This document shows, piece after piece, positions 26,669 to 41,000 of a stretch of 64,000 nt of DNA (position 1 is the stretch's first letter; each line of letters opens with the position of its first letter). Position numbers and translations under genes: made by a program. The stretch lies in NCBI GenBank assembly GCA_028023455.1, contig JAQFVV010000275.1, positions 808,001 to 872,000 on the forward strand, in the 5' to 3' direction. Below the pieces are notes generated by a model. The model saw only the letters and a program-made list of their open reading frames with translations, did no database searches and was not told where the DNA came from. Origin of the DNA: Epiperipatus broadwayi (taxonomy: Eukaryota > Onychophora > Udeonychophora > Euonychophora > Peripatidae).

Positions 26669-29600
26669 GTATGTATCAGAAGGGAAAAATAAAACCAAAA
26701 AAGATAATCAATTTTTTTGACCAAAGCAAGATAAAAATAATAATTTTCTATGTATTTTAATCAAAACAATCTACATTGAAGAGGTGGCACTTAAAGTGAT
26801 AAATGGATTTTTCTTGTTAATAAAGGACCTAGCAAAAGGTAATAAGATTAGATGCAGATTTTTTGCAAACAAATAAAGTTAAAACAATCACTTTGTGCAT
26901 GTGTGTTTTATAAAAAATAATTCTGCAGACAATGTGAAAAGAGTTTAGACAATTTTAATAAACAATAGTTCTAAAAAGACCAATTCTATAAGCAAACAAA
27001 GTTTAACTTGTTCTGAAAGTGGAAAAATTAAACACTGTCTTTCAATGTAATAAGATGTCAACATTCTACCATGATTTTTTTTTTTCAAAAAGTATTTTTT
27101 TTTATGCTTATTTGTTTAATTATTTTGTCCAGTGAATTCATATCTTTATTTCTTGTTTTTGGAATCTTTTTTTTTTTAAATTAATTTGTACAAGTAATAA
27201 AATCACATTTGCACAATTTATTCCTAGTTTATTTTCTATTTATCATTTAGTATTTTCAGTAGTTGTTTATGGCTCCGAAATGTCAATAAATGTCTTTTAG
27301 TGCCTAAAATAAAATATTAAAGAGGAATCTCTTGATGTGATAATTAGGACATCCACCTGCATACTAATAATGTAAAACTTGATTCTGGGATAAATAAGAT
27401 ATTAAAATGTTTTCAGATAGAAAGTAGATTTTTTTAGGTTGCTACCTCATGATTATTCTAGCTCATTTACTGCTTAGCATTGTTGTTTTCAATATAATTA
27501 TTGGTTAATAATTGAGGAAATAACTATTTTTGACTACATTATAAAACAAGAGAAATAAATTTTCACCTTTAATAGTTGTTTAGCTTGACAAGAAATGGTG
27601 TCTTATTCACTATTGCTTTGGAAAAATTAAGATTGTTTGAAAAGATCTGTGCTTGCTGTAGACTAATTAAAGTTTTTTTATCTTATGACAATATTAAATA
27701 ATTGAGTATTTATTTAATTTTTCTTTTATTTAAAATGGTTACTTTATTTATATATATTGGATGTCTATATATTTATATGTGTGTGTATAATTAAAAATGC
27801 TTTACAAAAACATCTTTTTTGCATTTAAAAAAATACCTAACTTAGTGTAATGAGCATTTATTTATCCATTAAATTTAGTAATGCAAAATTAATAATTTAT
27901 ATTAAAATGTATACATAAGAACACATTCATTTTATGATACAAACCTATATACCATAATTTATTTTGTTGTTTTTCACTAAGTGAATTATAAAATCTTATT
28001 AAAAAGAAATATATATTTTGTTCTGGTGCTAAACAGGGAAAGTCAAATAAAAACAATAACATAAATAGATTAGAAATGTTTTTGTAATATTTAATTATCA
28101 CTATTTTTTCCCATGTAAATTAATGTGAATAAAAGTTTTTGAGGATGTCCACAAATTATAAATTTGGAAAAAAACCCTGATAAATTTGAAAGGATTGTTA
28201 AAGTTAGGAAATACCGCATTGAAAAGTTGATTACAACTTAATATACAATCTTGGAAAATCTTAATAATTTATCATCTTTTGTAATTATAACTTTTTATTA
28301 GACTCGAAATTATTATATAGCCCAGGTAAAGATTTTAAATTCACTTAAAAATCAATATATTTATTAATATAAACTCCGATCATGTACATATATTTGTAGA
28401 TTTGATGATTTTGGAATCAACTATCAAAACTAGTTCAGTGGATATCCATTTTGTTGATCATTTGACTTTTCTTTCTCATCTTTATCCATTTATATGAAGA
28501 AAGGAATAGTAAATTTGAAAATATATGCATAGAAATTTTATATATTTTAGTTTAACTTGAAATTATTATTAAAAATATTGCAAAATAAAGTATAATTTTT
28601 TTTTATATAACAATCTTTATTTTAAAAAAAGATCTTCTTGGATTCTTCTAGTTAAATTGATGTTTTAATGATCACTTGAAAGGAATTGCACTCAAAATGA
28701 GATCGTTGGAATAAAAATCTAGAGCTAAGATAAAAATGAGTGCTTCAAACAAATATGTGAGGATGTAGTTTTGATTTTATAAGTTAATATCTAAATTATT
28801 TTTGTTTTATAGGATAAATATAAATACAATTTTATTTATTTTATCTGTTTTGAGTACAAATCAATTTTAATATATATATACAGCTCTCATTATTAAGTAT
28901 AATATTATTTTTTGTGCATGTTTAGCAGTTTTATTTATTCAAGTTTTATATATCTACTAGTCACAATATTACTTAAGATAGATAGAAATTTTATTTTAAT
29001 TTTTGCCATTCTAAACCATAACAGTTTTAACAAGTTTTTTGAGTTATAGCATTATGTTACATGTGCCTTACTGAATCAAAACCTTCTTAATTGTATTAGA
29101 AACATTAATTATTTCTATTCATAAGTATAAAAAGATTATTTGTCTGTCATTCTTAAATAAAATATTTTACTTGAATTGCCTCCCCTATATACAATAATTA
29201 TAAACATTTTTTATTATTTTCACATATGTATTTTATTGATTATTAACATTGATTTAATTTTAAAAAAAGTGTTAATTCTATTACCAAAAATATTTTGATT
29301 ATACAATATATCTTTTATTATACTTAATCATTATTTATGTATAAAAATTATTTATATCAAGTAATAATATATTTTATTGGCATATTCATATATAATACTA
29401 TCAAATATGTAAAGGAATATTTGCAAGATGAGTCTAGATATTCTTAGCTATCAGATAAAATTAGAAAAAAGGATTACTAAAATTTTTACCACCTAAAATT
29501 TGGTGGAATGTTAATTAATGTCTTTCCTTTTTCTGTTTTTTTAAAAAAATGATTAGAGATGGTTTTTTTTCTACAATGGATTATTTAAATGATTTTTTTA

Positions 29601-30148
29601 TCTTTATTTACAACATATTTTGGAATATAATGTACTTATGTAATAAAGTGATGACATTTATGAATGTTTTATTGACTAAATGATTACAATAATAAGATAT
29701 CATTTCTAATATATTTAATTAATCTCCAAATTAACTTATGTTTATATGTTATATTATAATTATTGTAATCTATATGAGATAGCTATAGATTATACTTTTT
29801 TGATGAAAAAAGACCATTTCTCCAGAAGAATATTACACACATATCATGATTTTTTTTACAAAGTATAAAACATGTATTGGTAATTTGGGAGGTAGTAGCA
29901 GATAAATAATAAAATAACAGTCTTCAGAGATGATAGACAACTATAATACAACCGACTAGTTACATATAATAACTATTATTACTCTTTATTGTGAATCTTA
30001 CAATTATATTAATGAAAGTTAAAAAAAAAGTACTATCTAATAGTTTTTAAAACTTTTAAATTATTTTATTATTAATTAAAAGAATAATGTGTATATCAGT
30101 GGAGAAAATTTTATTTAGAATTACTTATATATAATGTGGAAATTTAAT
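26669..30148. other. AT-rich stretch, intron-like, no recognised feature
   Basis: About 3.5 kb with no family-like ORF and no element ends that I can support. It would be intronic if the candidate exons on either side belong to one gene. Confidence 0.5.
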
Positions 30149-32552
30149 ATGATAAAGAATCAAGTCAGATGTTACATGACCTAATTTTAATAAAGCTCAT
30201 ATTTACAAATGTTATATATAGAGCTCGCAAAACAAGCTCTTAACAAGCTTTGAGAATATCCTCAACCCTGACCAGTTTCTGCATCTAGTGTTGTCAGTGA
30301 GGTGCCAGGATATTCATTAGATTAAAAGTACTAGGACAAGCCCAGCATTTTATCTAATGTTTAATTATTGAGAAAAAAATCTGAAACTTTCAGACATCCA
30401 TATGTCTAAAAATCCAGCTATCTAACTCAAATAGCCATATGGGACTGAATTAAGTTCAGATACACTATATTTTAATGGTCACTGAAAGAGTCTGAAGATT
30501 TCTTAATGTATCTGCACTACAAGGGCGCCATCTAGGCATTTGAGCCTAGAAACATTTATATAGTAGGCAGGTACATAAGATTCAAAAATTTTATATATAT
30601 ATATATATATTATTCTGACCATTTGCCCAATGTCACTAGCTCATAGAGTAGCAGAGATTTTAAACATTTTTATAAGTTTTAATAGATTTATATTCTCAAA
30701 ATATTAATATTTAAAACAATAAAATAAAAGAAGCCACTGCCAGTAATTAACACACAAATAGATTTTATTAACGCACATTTAAAATTGAGGAATAAATTTA
30801 TTTTTAGATTTTAACATGGAATTTTTTTAAATTGAAATTACTATTTTAAATAGACCACACAGATGGATATTTAAATTATATTTTACTTTAGCATGTTGAA
30901 TATAGATAGGCTACATAGATTTTTCTTCCCCTTAAAACTTATCAAAACATTCATTCAATCTCAGACTAAAAGTTCGTAGTCAACCCAATGCCTGCTTCCA
31001 GATATATAGTCGCAATCAATGCAATATAAAGATGCTAGCATAAAACCATGCTGACAGGAATGTGCATCTGACAGTGTGATATTATTTGAAGGAAATGATC
31101 CGTGTCTAGAATAGGAATGTGCATCTGTCTGACTAAGGAATCATGTATATAATTTTTTTAAAGAGTGCTACGCATGGGGAAGAGTGGTCTTCTGCTGACT
31201 TATAATCCCTCCAGAGCTAGAAGGGGTCAATGGCACAAGAAATACATTTGTGACCATTGCAACAATATGACTGCCTCTTTGGGGTCATGCATTCAGTTGG
31301 GCACGTTGCCCTGTATGCTAAACACACTTCACATTACATTAATATAAACACCTGTATATTCCTCCACAAGCATTTCCCTAACCATGAAACAAATAGCCTG
31401 AAATTAAAATCCCTTAAACTAAACATAAACGAATTTAAACATAGTTATTAATCTTTATCCATGCAGCTATCTACACCCAACTTTAAATTTAATACATTTT
31501 AGTTAAAACATAATACACACACAAAAAAAAAAATGAAATGGAAATGATTGCTTAAATATCTGCATAAAAAATATTAACAATTGAATTTGCATTTTTTTAA
31601 TTCAGATAAGAGTTCTTATTTTCAGCTATTAATTAGTTGCAATTTTAGGAAAGTTCTTATTAGATAGACACAAAAGTTTATACTTTATAGATTTAGAAGT
31701 CCATTTTCGTGATCACTTTCGTAGATTTTGTCCTTCTTTGAAATGAAATCGCTACTTGCCATTCATTTGGTCAGGAACTGACATCCAGAGGCCTCAGCTG
31801 GTTGTCCGGAAAATTAAATTTATTGCAGACTTCCACATCATGAAAATCTGCAATATAGCTAGTTATAGCAATATAGTCATAGTCAGATCCCAATTATAAT
31901 AATCATTTTGCTTTTATATTTTTTTTGGCATCTTATCATCAGATCTTGGGATTCAATGAGCAAGACATCACTAATCCTCTTGTGTTTCAGTTATGGTCTG
32001 TGCTGTTATTTTCCTACTTGCATTGGTCATTTAATTTCTTTGTATTCTCTTATCTGACCATTTAATTTATTTTAAATGCCTCAAAGGCTAGTTTGTTTTT
32101 GAACAATCATTTAATTAATATGACAATCATTTCCATTTTCTAAGATTATAGAAATCAACATTATTTCTATTTTTAAAATATCAATCTTTATATTTTTTTT
32201 TACAACAAAAATACTTTTAAATACTTTTTTTTTAAATAGTTTAAGTTTTCCATCTGCACGACAATATATATATATATATTAAACAACTTTTACTTTTCAG
32301 TTTTTAAGTTTTTTCTTTTTAATAAATCAATTTTATTTACGATCTTTTTATTTTCATTTTAAAATAATGTGATGGGATATTATATTCCGTTACAATATAT
32401 TAATAGCTTTAGCAATATAAAATCACCAAAGCCTTAATAGCAAAAAATAAAATGATAAAAAATCAAGTCAGATGTCACATGACCTATATTTAATAAAACT
32501 CGTATTTACAAATGTTATATATAGAGCTCGCAAAACAAGCTCTTAACAAGCT
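30149..32552. repeat. Pair of 101-bp direct repeats 2303 bp apart
   Basis: 30149-30249 and 32452-32552 are near-identical (ATGATAAA-AATCAAGTCAG ... GAGCTCGCAAAACAAGCTC). The 2.2 kb between them has several patches that are less AT-rich (30260-30560, 31160-31330, 31690-31830), with no recognisable protein. A 60-codon frame at 31165-31347 lies here without family features. It could be a small element with terminal direct repeats, or two insertions of one short repeat; no target duplication is visible. Confidence 0.5.
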
Positions 32553-32978
32553 CTAAATATAAAATGTGAAAATTTACAAGTATTTTAACTACTATTCTTT
32601 TTGCCATTTGCATTTCTTATTTGGAATCTAGAATGAATAAAAAAATATGTTATGCAAATAACATAAAAGGTTTTCTTAAAGGTTTAACATACTAAGGAAC
32701 ATAAAATATTGCAAAAATTATGTATGCTTTTTTGTAATTGATGTGGTGTCAATAATATGCAAGTCATCGATAGTAATTCATCTTATGGGCAAGTTAGAGA
32801 GTAGTTACTGAGCCATTTTTCTAATCCATTCTCTTTATTGCCCAGTTCTTCAATTCCATGTAACTCATCCAATCTTTTATATCATGCAACACTGACAATA
32901 TTTTCAATCCTTTCCTTTGCTTTTACTCACCATTTCTTCCAAAACACCTTTCATTAAACTATTTTTTTAATATATGTG

Positions 32979-33515
32979 AGATATTTATTTTATATAGCAT
33001 GATGCTTTTGAATTGTAATAAACTAATGATCAGCTTTTTAAGCTAATGCACATATGCTTTGTGGATCTTAACAATAAATGAATACTCTCATTTTCCAATA
33101 CAAGATAAAATCTTTGTGAAAGAATAGAATGAATCCACCTATTCTTTCAACTTAAACATTTAAGTATGGGCAAATCTTAAGTACTGGAAATGAGAGTGTG
33201 AAGATATTAAACAATCACTTTAAATTACTTTTACTATGTCTGAATGAATGACGCCTGTGAAATTTATTAGAATTTATGATACTTCATTTTTAAATGAAAT
33301 TAAACATATGTAAATAAGATATTTATTTTATATAGCACGATGTTTTTGAATTGTAATAAACTAATGATCAGCCTTTTAAGCTAATGCACATGCACTTTGT
33401 GGATCTTAACAATAAATGAATACTCTCATTTTCCAATACAAGATAAAGTCTTTGTGAAAAAATAGAATGAATCCACCTATTTTTTCAACCCAAACATTTA
33501 AGTATGGGTCAAATC
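32979..33515. repeat. Direct duplication, about 200 bp, offset 338 bp
   Basis: GATATTTATTTTATATAGCA-onward sequence at 32979-33178 recurs at 33317-33515 (shared: GAATTGTAATAAACTAATGA, GTGGATCTTAACAATAAATG, TTTAAGTATGGG). The copies differ at a few percent of sites. The second ends at the start of the decayed RTE-like element. Confidence 0.75.
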
Positions 33516-36500
33516 CAGTTTTTCTTTCTAATTTCCTCAATAAATGTTCTTTTTTCATTTACTCTTTTCAAAGTTTCTTTTGTTATTTTATTCATTTAGC
33601 TGATTATTCCCCCATTCTTTTCCATGTTCACATTTCAAAGGCTTCCAATATGTTCTTAATTGTATAACTCATTGTCCATAACACACAATAGTATAGTCCA
33701 AACATAGAATTTAATTAAACCTTTTCTTAATTTTTTTTTTAAAGGTCCACAAAATGTTTTCTTTTTCTTAATAAATGTCTAATTTGTCAATGCTATTTTT
33801 CTTTTAACTTCATATTCACTCCTTCCATTCTCACTCCACCAACTAATTAAATATCTAAATCTCTTTACCTATTGAACTCTGTTATCAAGGATTTTCATTT
33901 GCAGTCTTTTTTGCATATCTCCCTATTCATCATTAATCTTCATTCCCTATTCCATACATCCTTCTTCCAATTTATTAAACATATTCTGAAGATACTTTTC
34001 ATCTTCACTAGTATGAACTTTATCATCTGCAAATTTTACACATTTATTATTTTACCAACATTTGCTCCTCTCAGTCTAAATAATTATTTAACATGCCTTT
34101 TAAATAAATATTAAAAAAGTAACATACTGCATCCTTGTCTAACTTCTTTTTCTATATTCATTTTATCCCTTTCATTATTTCCCAGTCTAATTCTTTTCCT
34201 TTGGCTAGAATATATATTCCAAATCAATCTTCTCTTTTTCCAAAATACTCCTTTATTTTTAAGATGGTCATAAGTTTATTCTAGATTACTCTATCAAATA
34301 TTTTTTTCAAATCCACAAAACATATACCAATTCCTTTATACTTTTAAATATATTTTTTGCTATTGTTCTAACAACACCAATAGCATCTTGTATTTTTCCC
34401 TCTCTGAAAACCAAACTGTTATTCTCCAATATAATACTGTATCTTCCTATAAATTCTTTGAGTTAATATCCTCAATAAAATTTTAGAAGCATGAGATAAA
34501 CTTATTATCCTGTATTCATCACATTTAACAGCTTTTTTCATTTTAGCAATTGGAATCACTGTAGTTTTTTTTTAAAAATCTTCAGGCCAAACTGCACTAT
34601 TGTATATCAGATTGCAAAGTCCAACTATTTCTTTCATAATAAATTCTCCCTTTTTTTAAAAATTTTATATTAATATTGCTTCATATTCAACAGATTTCCC
34701 ATTCTTCATTTATGCAATTGATTTTATTACTTCATCTGCCAATATGTCCATATCTTTAGCATCTACTTCAATATCTTCTCCATTTTTAAGTTCTTAGTTA
34801 ATTGAATTATTTTCTCTTCTAAATACACACTGAAGATATTCTTTCCATCTTTTTAATATATCACTGCTTTCAGTTAATGTCTTTCCCTTCTTATCTACAA
34901 TTTCACTTACTAATCTTGTATTTTGCTCTCAAATGACATTTCTAATTTTATCAAATACCAATTCATATCTTTTCACCTGTTGAAGCATTTCTATCTTTCT
35001 ATATTATTGCTCCAATAATTCTTCTTTTGCTAAATCTTTTTCTCTTCTTATCTCATTATTAATTTTTCTCTATGCACTTTGCCTTTCTTCAGTATTGACA
35101 TTCTTCCATCATCTCTTTACTTTCATCTTTTCCAACCTATCTTACATTATCTAAGCTTGTTTAGCTTTCTTTAAATGAATAATGCCTATTTAATTTTTTT
35201 GCTGCTTTTAGTAATTCTTCTTTAATCCTATACCAACATTTATCAGAACTACTAATATATTACTCACCTTTATCAATTCTTTTCATTGCATTTTCACATA
35301 TTACACCAATTTTTCCTTTTTCCATTTCTTTCAATTTATCTAAGTCCCATTTTATATAGCCCCCTCTTTTTATTGTTTTTAAAGTCAACTTTAATTTAGT
35401 CTTATCAAATTATGATCTGAGTTTATATCAGCACTAGGCAAAGCATGCAAACCCTTAATAACATTCTAATATTTATCCTGAACCAATATATAATCAATTT
35501 GATAATGTTTTCTATCATCTAGAGCTTTCCATGTATACAATATTTTTATACAATTTTTAAATTAAGTGTTATCACAAACTTATTCTTCTTACAAATTTCT
35601 AAAAGCCTGCACCCTCTTTCATTTCTTTTTCCAATACCATAATTTCCAATAATTTTTTCTTTCTTATTTTTTTTCACAATAGCATTCCAATCATGCAATA
35701 GCAATATACATGTATCCCCCCCCCTCATGTTGGGTAATTTCCTGTATATTTTTATATTTTTTATCAACTTTACTATCATCATGATTAGTAGTCATTATAT
35801 AAACTTGTATACTTGTAAAGTTATTAAATCTCTAGAACTTGAAGTTATTCCATCATCATCAGCCTACCATTAATTTATCATACTATTACAAATTTTCTTT
35901 CCAACAGCAATGTGAACTCTATAATTGGTCTATCATCACCTGAATATAATAACAATAATTGCACTACTTACTTTTTTAACATTCTTCCTACCTTATTTTG
36001 TTTAATCATATAACATCAATATTATTTATACTTTTTTCTCTTTTCAAATTTTCTAATTTCCCAGATTTTTTCAATGATCTAACATTTCAAGTGCCAATTT
36101 ACAATATGCCTTTTCTCAATGAATAAACTATATGAGGGTTTTACAGGTTTACAATTTGAGTAGTCCCATGTTTATTTTTGCTAGGTAAGATACCAAAGCT
36201 ATTCTTAATTAAGGTCTCAATACTAAACATATATGATTCCTGTAGACAAATTTACAATAAACCCAAGGGAATTATAAGACAAAGTGATTTCCTGTTGCCT
36301 TCTTTGACCAGCAATTATCTCTTACTTATAAAATGAATATCTATTTACCACTACCTCTTCACCATTGACATCTATAGTGATTTCCCACAAACTTGAAAGA
36401 AGGCTGTTGTTGATCCAGAACCAAACAGGTTATTGACTTATTTAATGGCTGTCAACCCTCACCATTATACATAAACTCTTATAGGAATTGTGATGTTTTA

Positions 36501-36680
36501 TAAAAGCAAACATACCACTGCTGCCTTCACCACTTCCTGATAATAAATGTTGTCCCATTGTCACTGATTGCTTATTTACAGCAGTACTTTATTTTCAGCT
36601 GACCTTCATATATGAAGGCCATTTCCTTATCTGCAACTCAGGAAGACTCTGGGTGGCATGGAATTCATATCCTGAAATAC
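33490..36680 (-). pseudogene. Decayed RTE-like non-LTR retrotransposon
   Basis: On the minus strand, EN start GT-stop-NVRSLKKSGKLENLKRE near 36060-36100, then NYGIGKRNERGCRLLEICKK in the frame 35546-35782. This parallels NFGYGNRNERGYRLVEFAEK of the better-preserved element at 45.3 kb. Motif A remnant CFVDLKKIFDRV lies near 34290-34330, then EVRQGC near 34130-34150, and KFADDKVHTSED near 34000-34040. There are many stops. The order EN then RT and the FVDL...FADD style fit the RTE group. Long dead. Confidence 0.65.
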
Positions 36681-37582
36681 AATTCAACCCAAAATACATA
36701 AGTAAATAACAAAAAATATAATTCATTATATTATTTTTAAAAAAATACAATTAATACTGTATAAATAATATCAAAATTACTATTAATAAAAAATTTGTAA
36801 CCTCTTATCATTAGTAATATTCATATTCAAATAGTAGTTAGTAAAGCATTTGAAAATTGTGGACATAATTTTAAAATCAAATATCCAATTTAAATTAGAA
36901 ATATGTAGATTAGTTTTTGATACTTTAATTATGCCTGTTCTGTATTATGAATCTATTTGGAATTGATATAATCACTTAAATATACATAAATTAAAAAAAC
37001 TTTAAAACAAATATTTTAAATATATCTATATAGAATAATGTTATACAAAGAAGATGAGTGGTATGTGTAATAAAAGATTGGCAACATTGCATTCCATTTT
37101 AGTTTAAATTAGTACATGACACTGCAATAACAAAAAATCTCATTTATGATTCTAACATTTAACTAAAACATTCTTAACTGTTTTACTTATCTATTTTTTT
37201 AATTATTCTGATAATTCCCCTCTACATAATTACAATTAGAATATAGTAATTTAGTTGGAAAGACTGATATATTTTCTTTAAATTACACATGGTTTAAAGA
37301 CAAAATAAAAACAATATTAACCCTGATAATACTAATGCAAATAATATTATATTATGTATTAATGTGATTATTATATATCAATTCATTTTGCATATTTATT
37401 AATTTTGTAAATGTGTGTGATCATTTTTGAGCTGTTTATTTACAAGTAAAATGAATTATCATTATTTTTAAGTGCTGCATCTCCTCATTTCTATTCATTA
37501 TTATAATAACAATTCATATAAACATTTAATTCAATATATATATATAATATTCTAATTCGATGTCCGTATTTCTTCAAATCAA

Positions 37583-37778
37583 TATATGTAATCTTATAAT
37601 TGAATATTTATAAATATAAGAATTAGATATATGTAAAGCATAACTTTAAAAATTTTATCCAGTTAGAAGCACTACAAGGATAGTTGAAAGCACTCCTAAG
37701 TGGTTAAAATTTTTAAAGTTATACTTTACATATATCTAATTACTGTTTTTATAAATATTCAATTATAAGATTATATAT
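37583..37778. repeat. Inverted repeat (hairpin), arms about 78 bp, loop about 39 bp
   Basis: The left arm 37583-37661 (ATATATGTAATCTTATAATT ... AAAATTTTATCCA) pairs with 37701-37778 (TGGTTAAAATTTT ... AATTATAAGATTATATAT) with a few mismatches. The loop (37662-37700) is less AT-rich. It may be a small inverted-repeat transposable element; no target duplication was established. Confidence 0.65.
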
Positions 37779-38099
37779 ATATTTTTCATCAATTAATTTA
37801 ATTAATAATTGGCTAATGAAAAGTGAATGGAAAATTATATGATATATATTTATAGAGAGATTTTTTGTGCATATTGTATTACTATTATAATTAGTTCTAA
37901 TTAATTTTACATTTGTAAAAAAGAATATGTCATGATATATGCAATGTAAATTGAAGCTTTAAACATTGAAAAGTGAAAAAAATATTTGCCAAAAAAAAAA
38001 AAAGCTTTTTTTTATTATTTTTATTATATATATACTATTATTCCTGTTATATAAAAACATTTTATTTTATATTATAGTGAGAAGTCAAATTTAATATTT

Positions 38100-41000
38100 C
38101 CTATTGTTGAAATTCCTCATTGTATTAAAAAAAAGTTAATGATCTTAAAAATTGCCTTGCATACTAGGATTCATTTTATTAGTGCTTATATTCCAACATT
38201 AGATTCATATAAGGAAAACTTTTATTTTTTCTTGGATAGCATTACTACAATATCATTAAAACCCTAATTTTTTTTCTTGGAGACTTTAATGCACATATTG
38301 GTATAAATAGCAGACTTTGGCCAAAAGTTATTAAAAATAATGGTATTGTTGCTGTAAATTTAAAGAATTTTTTTATTTTTGAATTTATGCACAAACATAT
38401 GGATTGACTATCACAAATACTTTATTCAGGCAGAAAACCACTACAAAGGAATTGGAATCCACCCAAGCTCAAAACAATGGCATTTAATAAATAAAATTTT
38501 CATTAGGAATCAGAATACAAGAAAGGTTTACATTACATGAGTACTTACAAGTTCAGATTATGAGCAGATCATAGATTATTATGCTCCAGATTAAAATAAT
38601 GGTTGCATTAAAAATAGATATTCCTATTCACAATCAAATTGATATTTATTCTTTAAAGGCACCTACTATATATACTAAATTTTAACAGCTGCTAAATTAT
38701 AAAATTACTAATCTGAATCTTCAGGACTATCATATTATTGAAGCTTCAAATTTTCTTAAAGAGCATATAATAGATATAAGTAAATCTATTTTGGGGTTCA
38801 TTAAAAAAGAATCATGATTGATTTTCTGATAATGATCATATTATTAATGATTTAATTAAAAAGAAATATATTTTTTGCTTAGAAAAATAATAGATTAAAT
38901 GTGGAGCTTACTAATAATATATAAATATATGAAGACAAAAGTTGATAGGTGAATTAAAACTGCAAATAAGATATAAACTTCTGCTAATTGTCATCATTCT
39001 ACATCTTTTTTGGATGCATTGAAGGCAGCATATAGATCTTAGTAATGAAATCACATTACAGGATTATAAGACAATGATATTAAAGAGTATTTTGATTATC
39101 TTTTGAATAATGATACAAAAATTTGAGATGATGATTTATAATAATATATTCATTGTATTTACTAATTTAGATTTAGTCAAAATAGTCCTTTGCAATCCTA
39201 AAAATGGAATGGATGCAGGTTCTGATGAAATATCTGGAGATGTTTTATGATATGGTGGTGATATGTTAGCTTCAAAAGTAGTGGATTTTTAAAAAAAATA
39301 TCTGAACCCATGAAGTTGTGCCCAATCTTAAGGATACTGTTATTATTTCAATTTTTGAAAACAAAGGGAATAAACAAAATTGTGGTAATTATCATGGAAT
39401 TTCATTATTATTACTATAACAATAGATGGCATTCTACCAAAAACACCGTCAAGCGTATGTTTGTTTACATAAATGTCTGAGCAAGCATTCACTATCTCTA
39501 ACTTTAGTTCCACCTTCAGATCATGAAAAGTACTTTTAAAAAGTTTGTTGAATATATTGCTTTCATTTTAAAGATGAATAGATACCAAAGGTTTAGTGTG
39601 ACTTTAAGGAAGCAAGAAGCACTATAGATATGATTTTTGTTGCCAGGAAAATGCAAGAAAATTTTGAGGAATAAAGGACTGATTTATATACTACTCTTAT
39701 TTACTTGGTCAAGGCATTTAATTCATTTAGTAGGACAGGTCTATGATATTGTTTGAAAATAATTGTTTGTTCTCCAAATTTATTCATGTTATACAACTTA
39801 TACATGATTGAATGAGAATAAGTGTTATTACTACAGATGGAAAATCTGAGGCATTTGTAATGAAAATTGATGATAAGCAAATATGTATACTTGCTCCAAC
39901 AATAAAACAGGCAAAACTCTCCATACAATAGTGCCACTCAGTGCAAGCCAGAGTACTCAATGGATGCCAGAAGGCTTGTGCATAAAATCCCTATCTAGTG
40001 CCTACTCATCCAATATCCCCAGACTAGTTTTTGGCTTGCGGCCTTTATCGGTGAGAAGCCTTGGATCTGTGAGCACTGCATCTGGGGATATTGGATGAGT
40101 AGGCACTAGATATGAATTTTATGCACAAGCCTTCTGGCATCCATTGATTACTCTGGCTTGTACCAAGTGACACTACTGTATGGAGAGTTTTGCTGTTTTA
40201 ATAACAGTTATGAGCAAGCATAAGAAATGGTGATCATGTGATGTTTGGTGGTTTGCTCCAACATTGTTTACAAGTGGCTTATTCAGATGGGGATCAAAAT
40301 ACAATACAGATTTGATGTTGAAATTTTTTAATTTAAATTAATTAAAAGCAAAAATAATAACTTTATTTTCTTGGATTATGTTATTTGCAGTATATCCTAT
40401 TGCTTGTCCCATTTTTCCAGTTTAAAAAATGATTTACAGATGGGGCAATTTTTTTGAGTGCCATTTATAAAGATCTCAATTTATTAATTAATGTTAAAAC
40501 ACTCAAGTTTTTTAACATTCAGTGATGGAAAAAAATCCTTAGAAACTTTTAGCTTGGATGATAAATGATGAAATAGAAAAGTGGATTTAAATATTAAGAT
40601 CCAACACAGACATAATGTGATGCTGCTGCTTTTAACAAGTTAAAAGATGAATTAGTATATCATAGAAAAATAATTATTACTACTATGTTAGCTGTTAAAA
40701 GAGGCATGGAATGTTATCTGTATATAAAGCTGTCATTTTACCTAATTTATTATATAAATGCTCTATCAGCTCAATATAAAGACATTAAAAAAGTTTCAAT
40801 TAAAGATGCCCTATAAAATTTTAAAAATACAATGGAAAAGTTGTAAAATCGATCAATATGTTCTTCAAATTGCTGGATGTGATACTATTAAGTCCACTTA
40901 TTGTAAAAGCACAGCTTTATTAGATTAGTCTTGTAAAACAAATGAACAATGGAATAATTCATGAAAGGGTGTTTTATAGTAAACTTTCATAGTAGAGTCA

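Noticed and set aside
31165-31451. Small ORFs with Cys-rich content (YICDHCNN)
   Set aside because: Short, no family match by eye and no splice context; left as part of the 30.1-32.5 kb repeat-bounded segment.
30149-32552. LTRs of a small retrotransposon
   Set aside because: No matching target duplication and no primer site next to the repeats, so I list them only as direct repeats.
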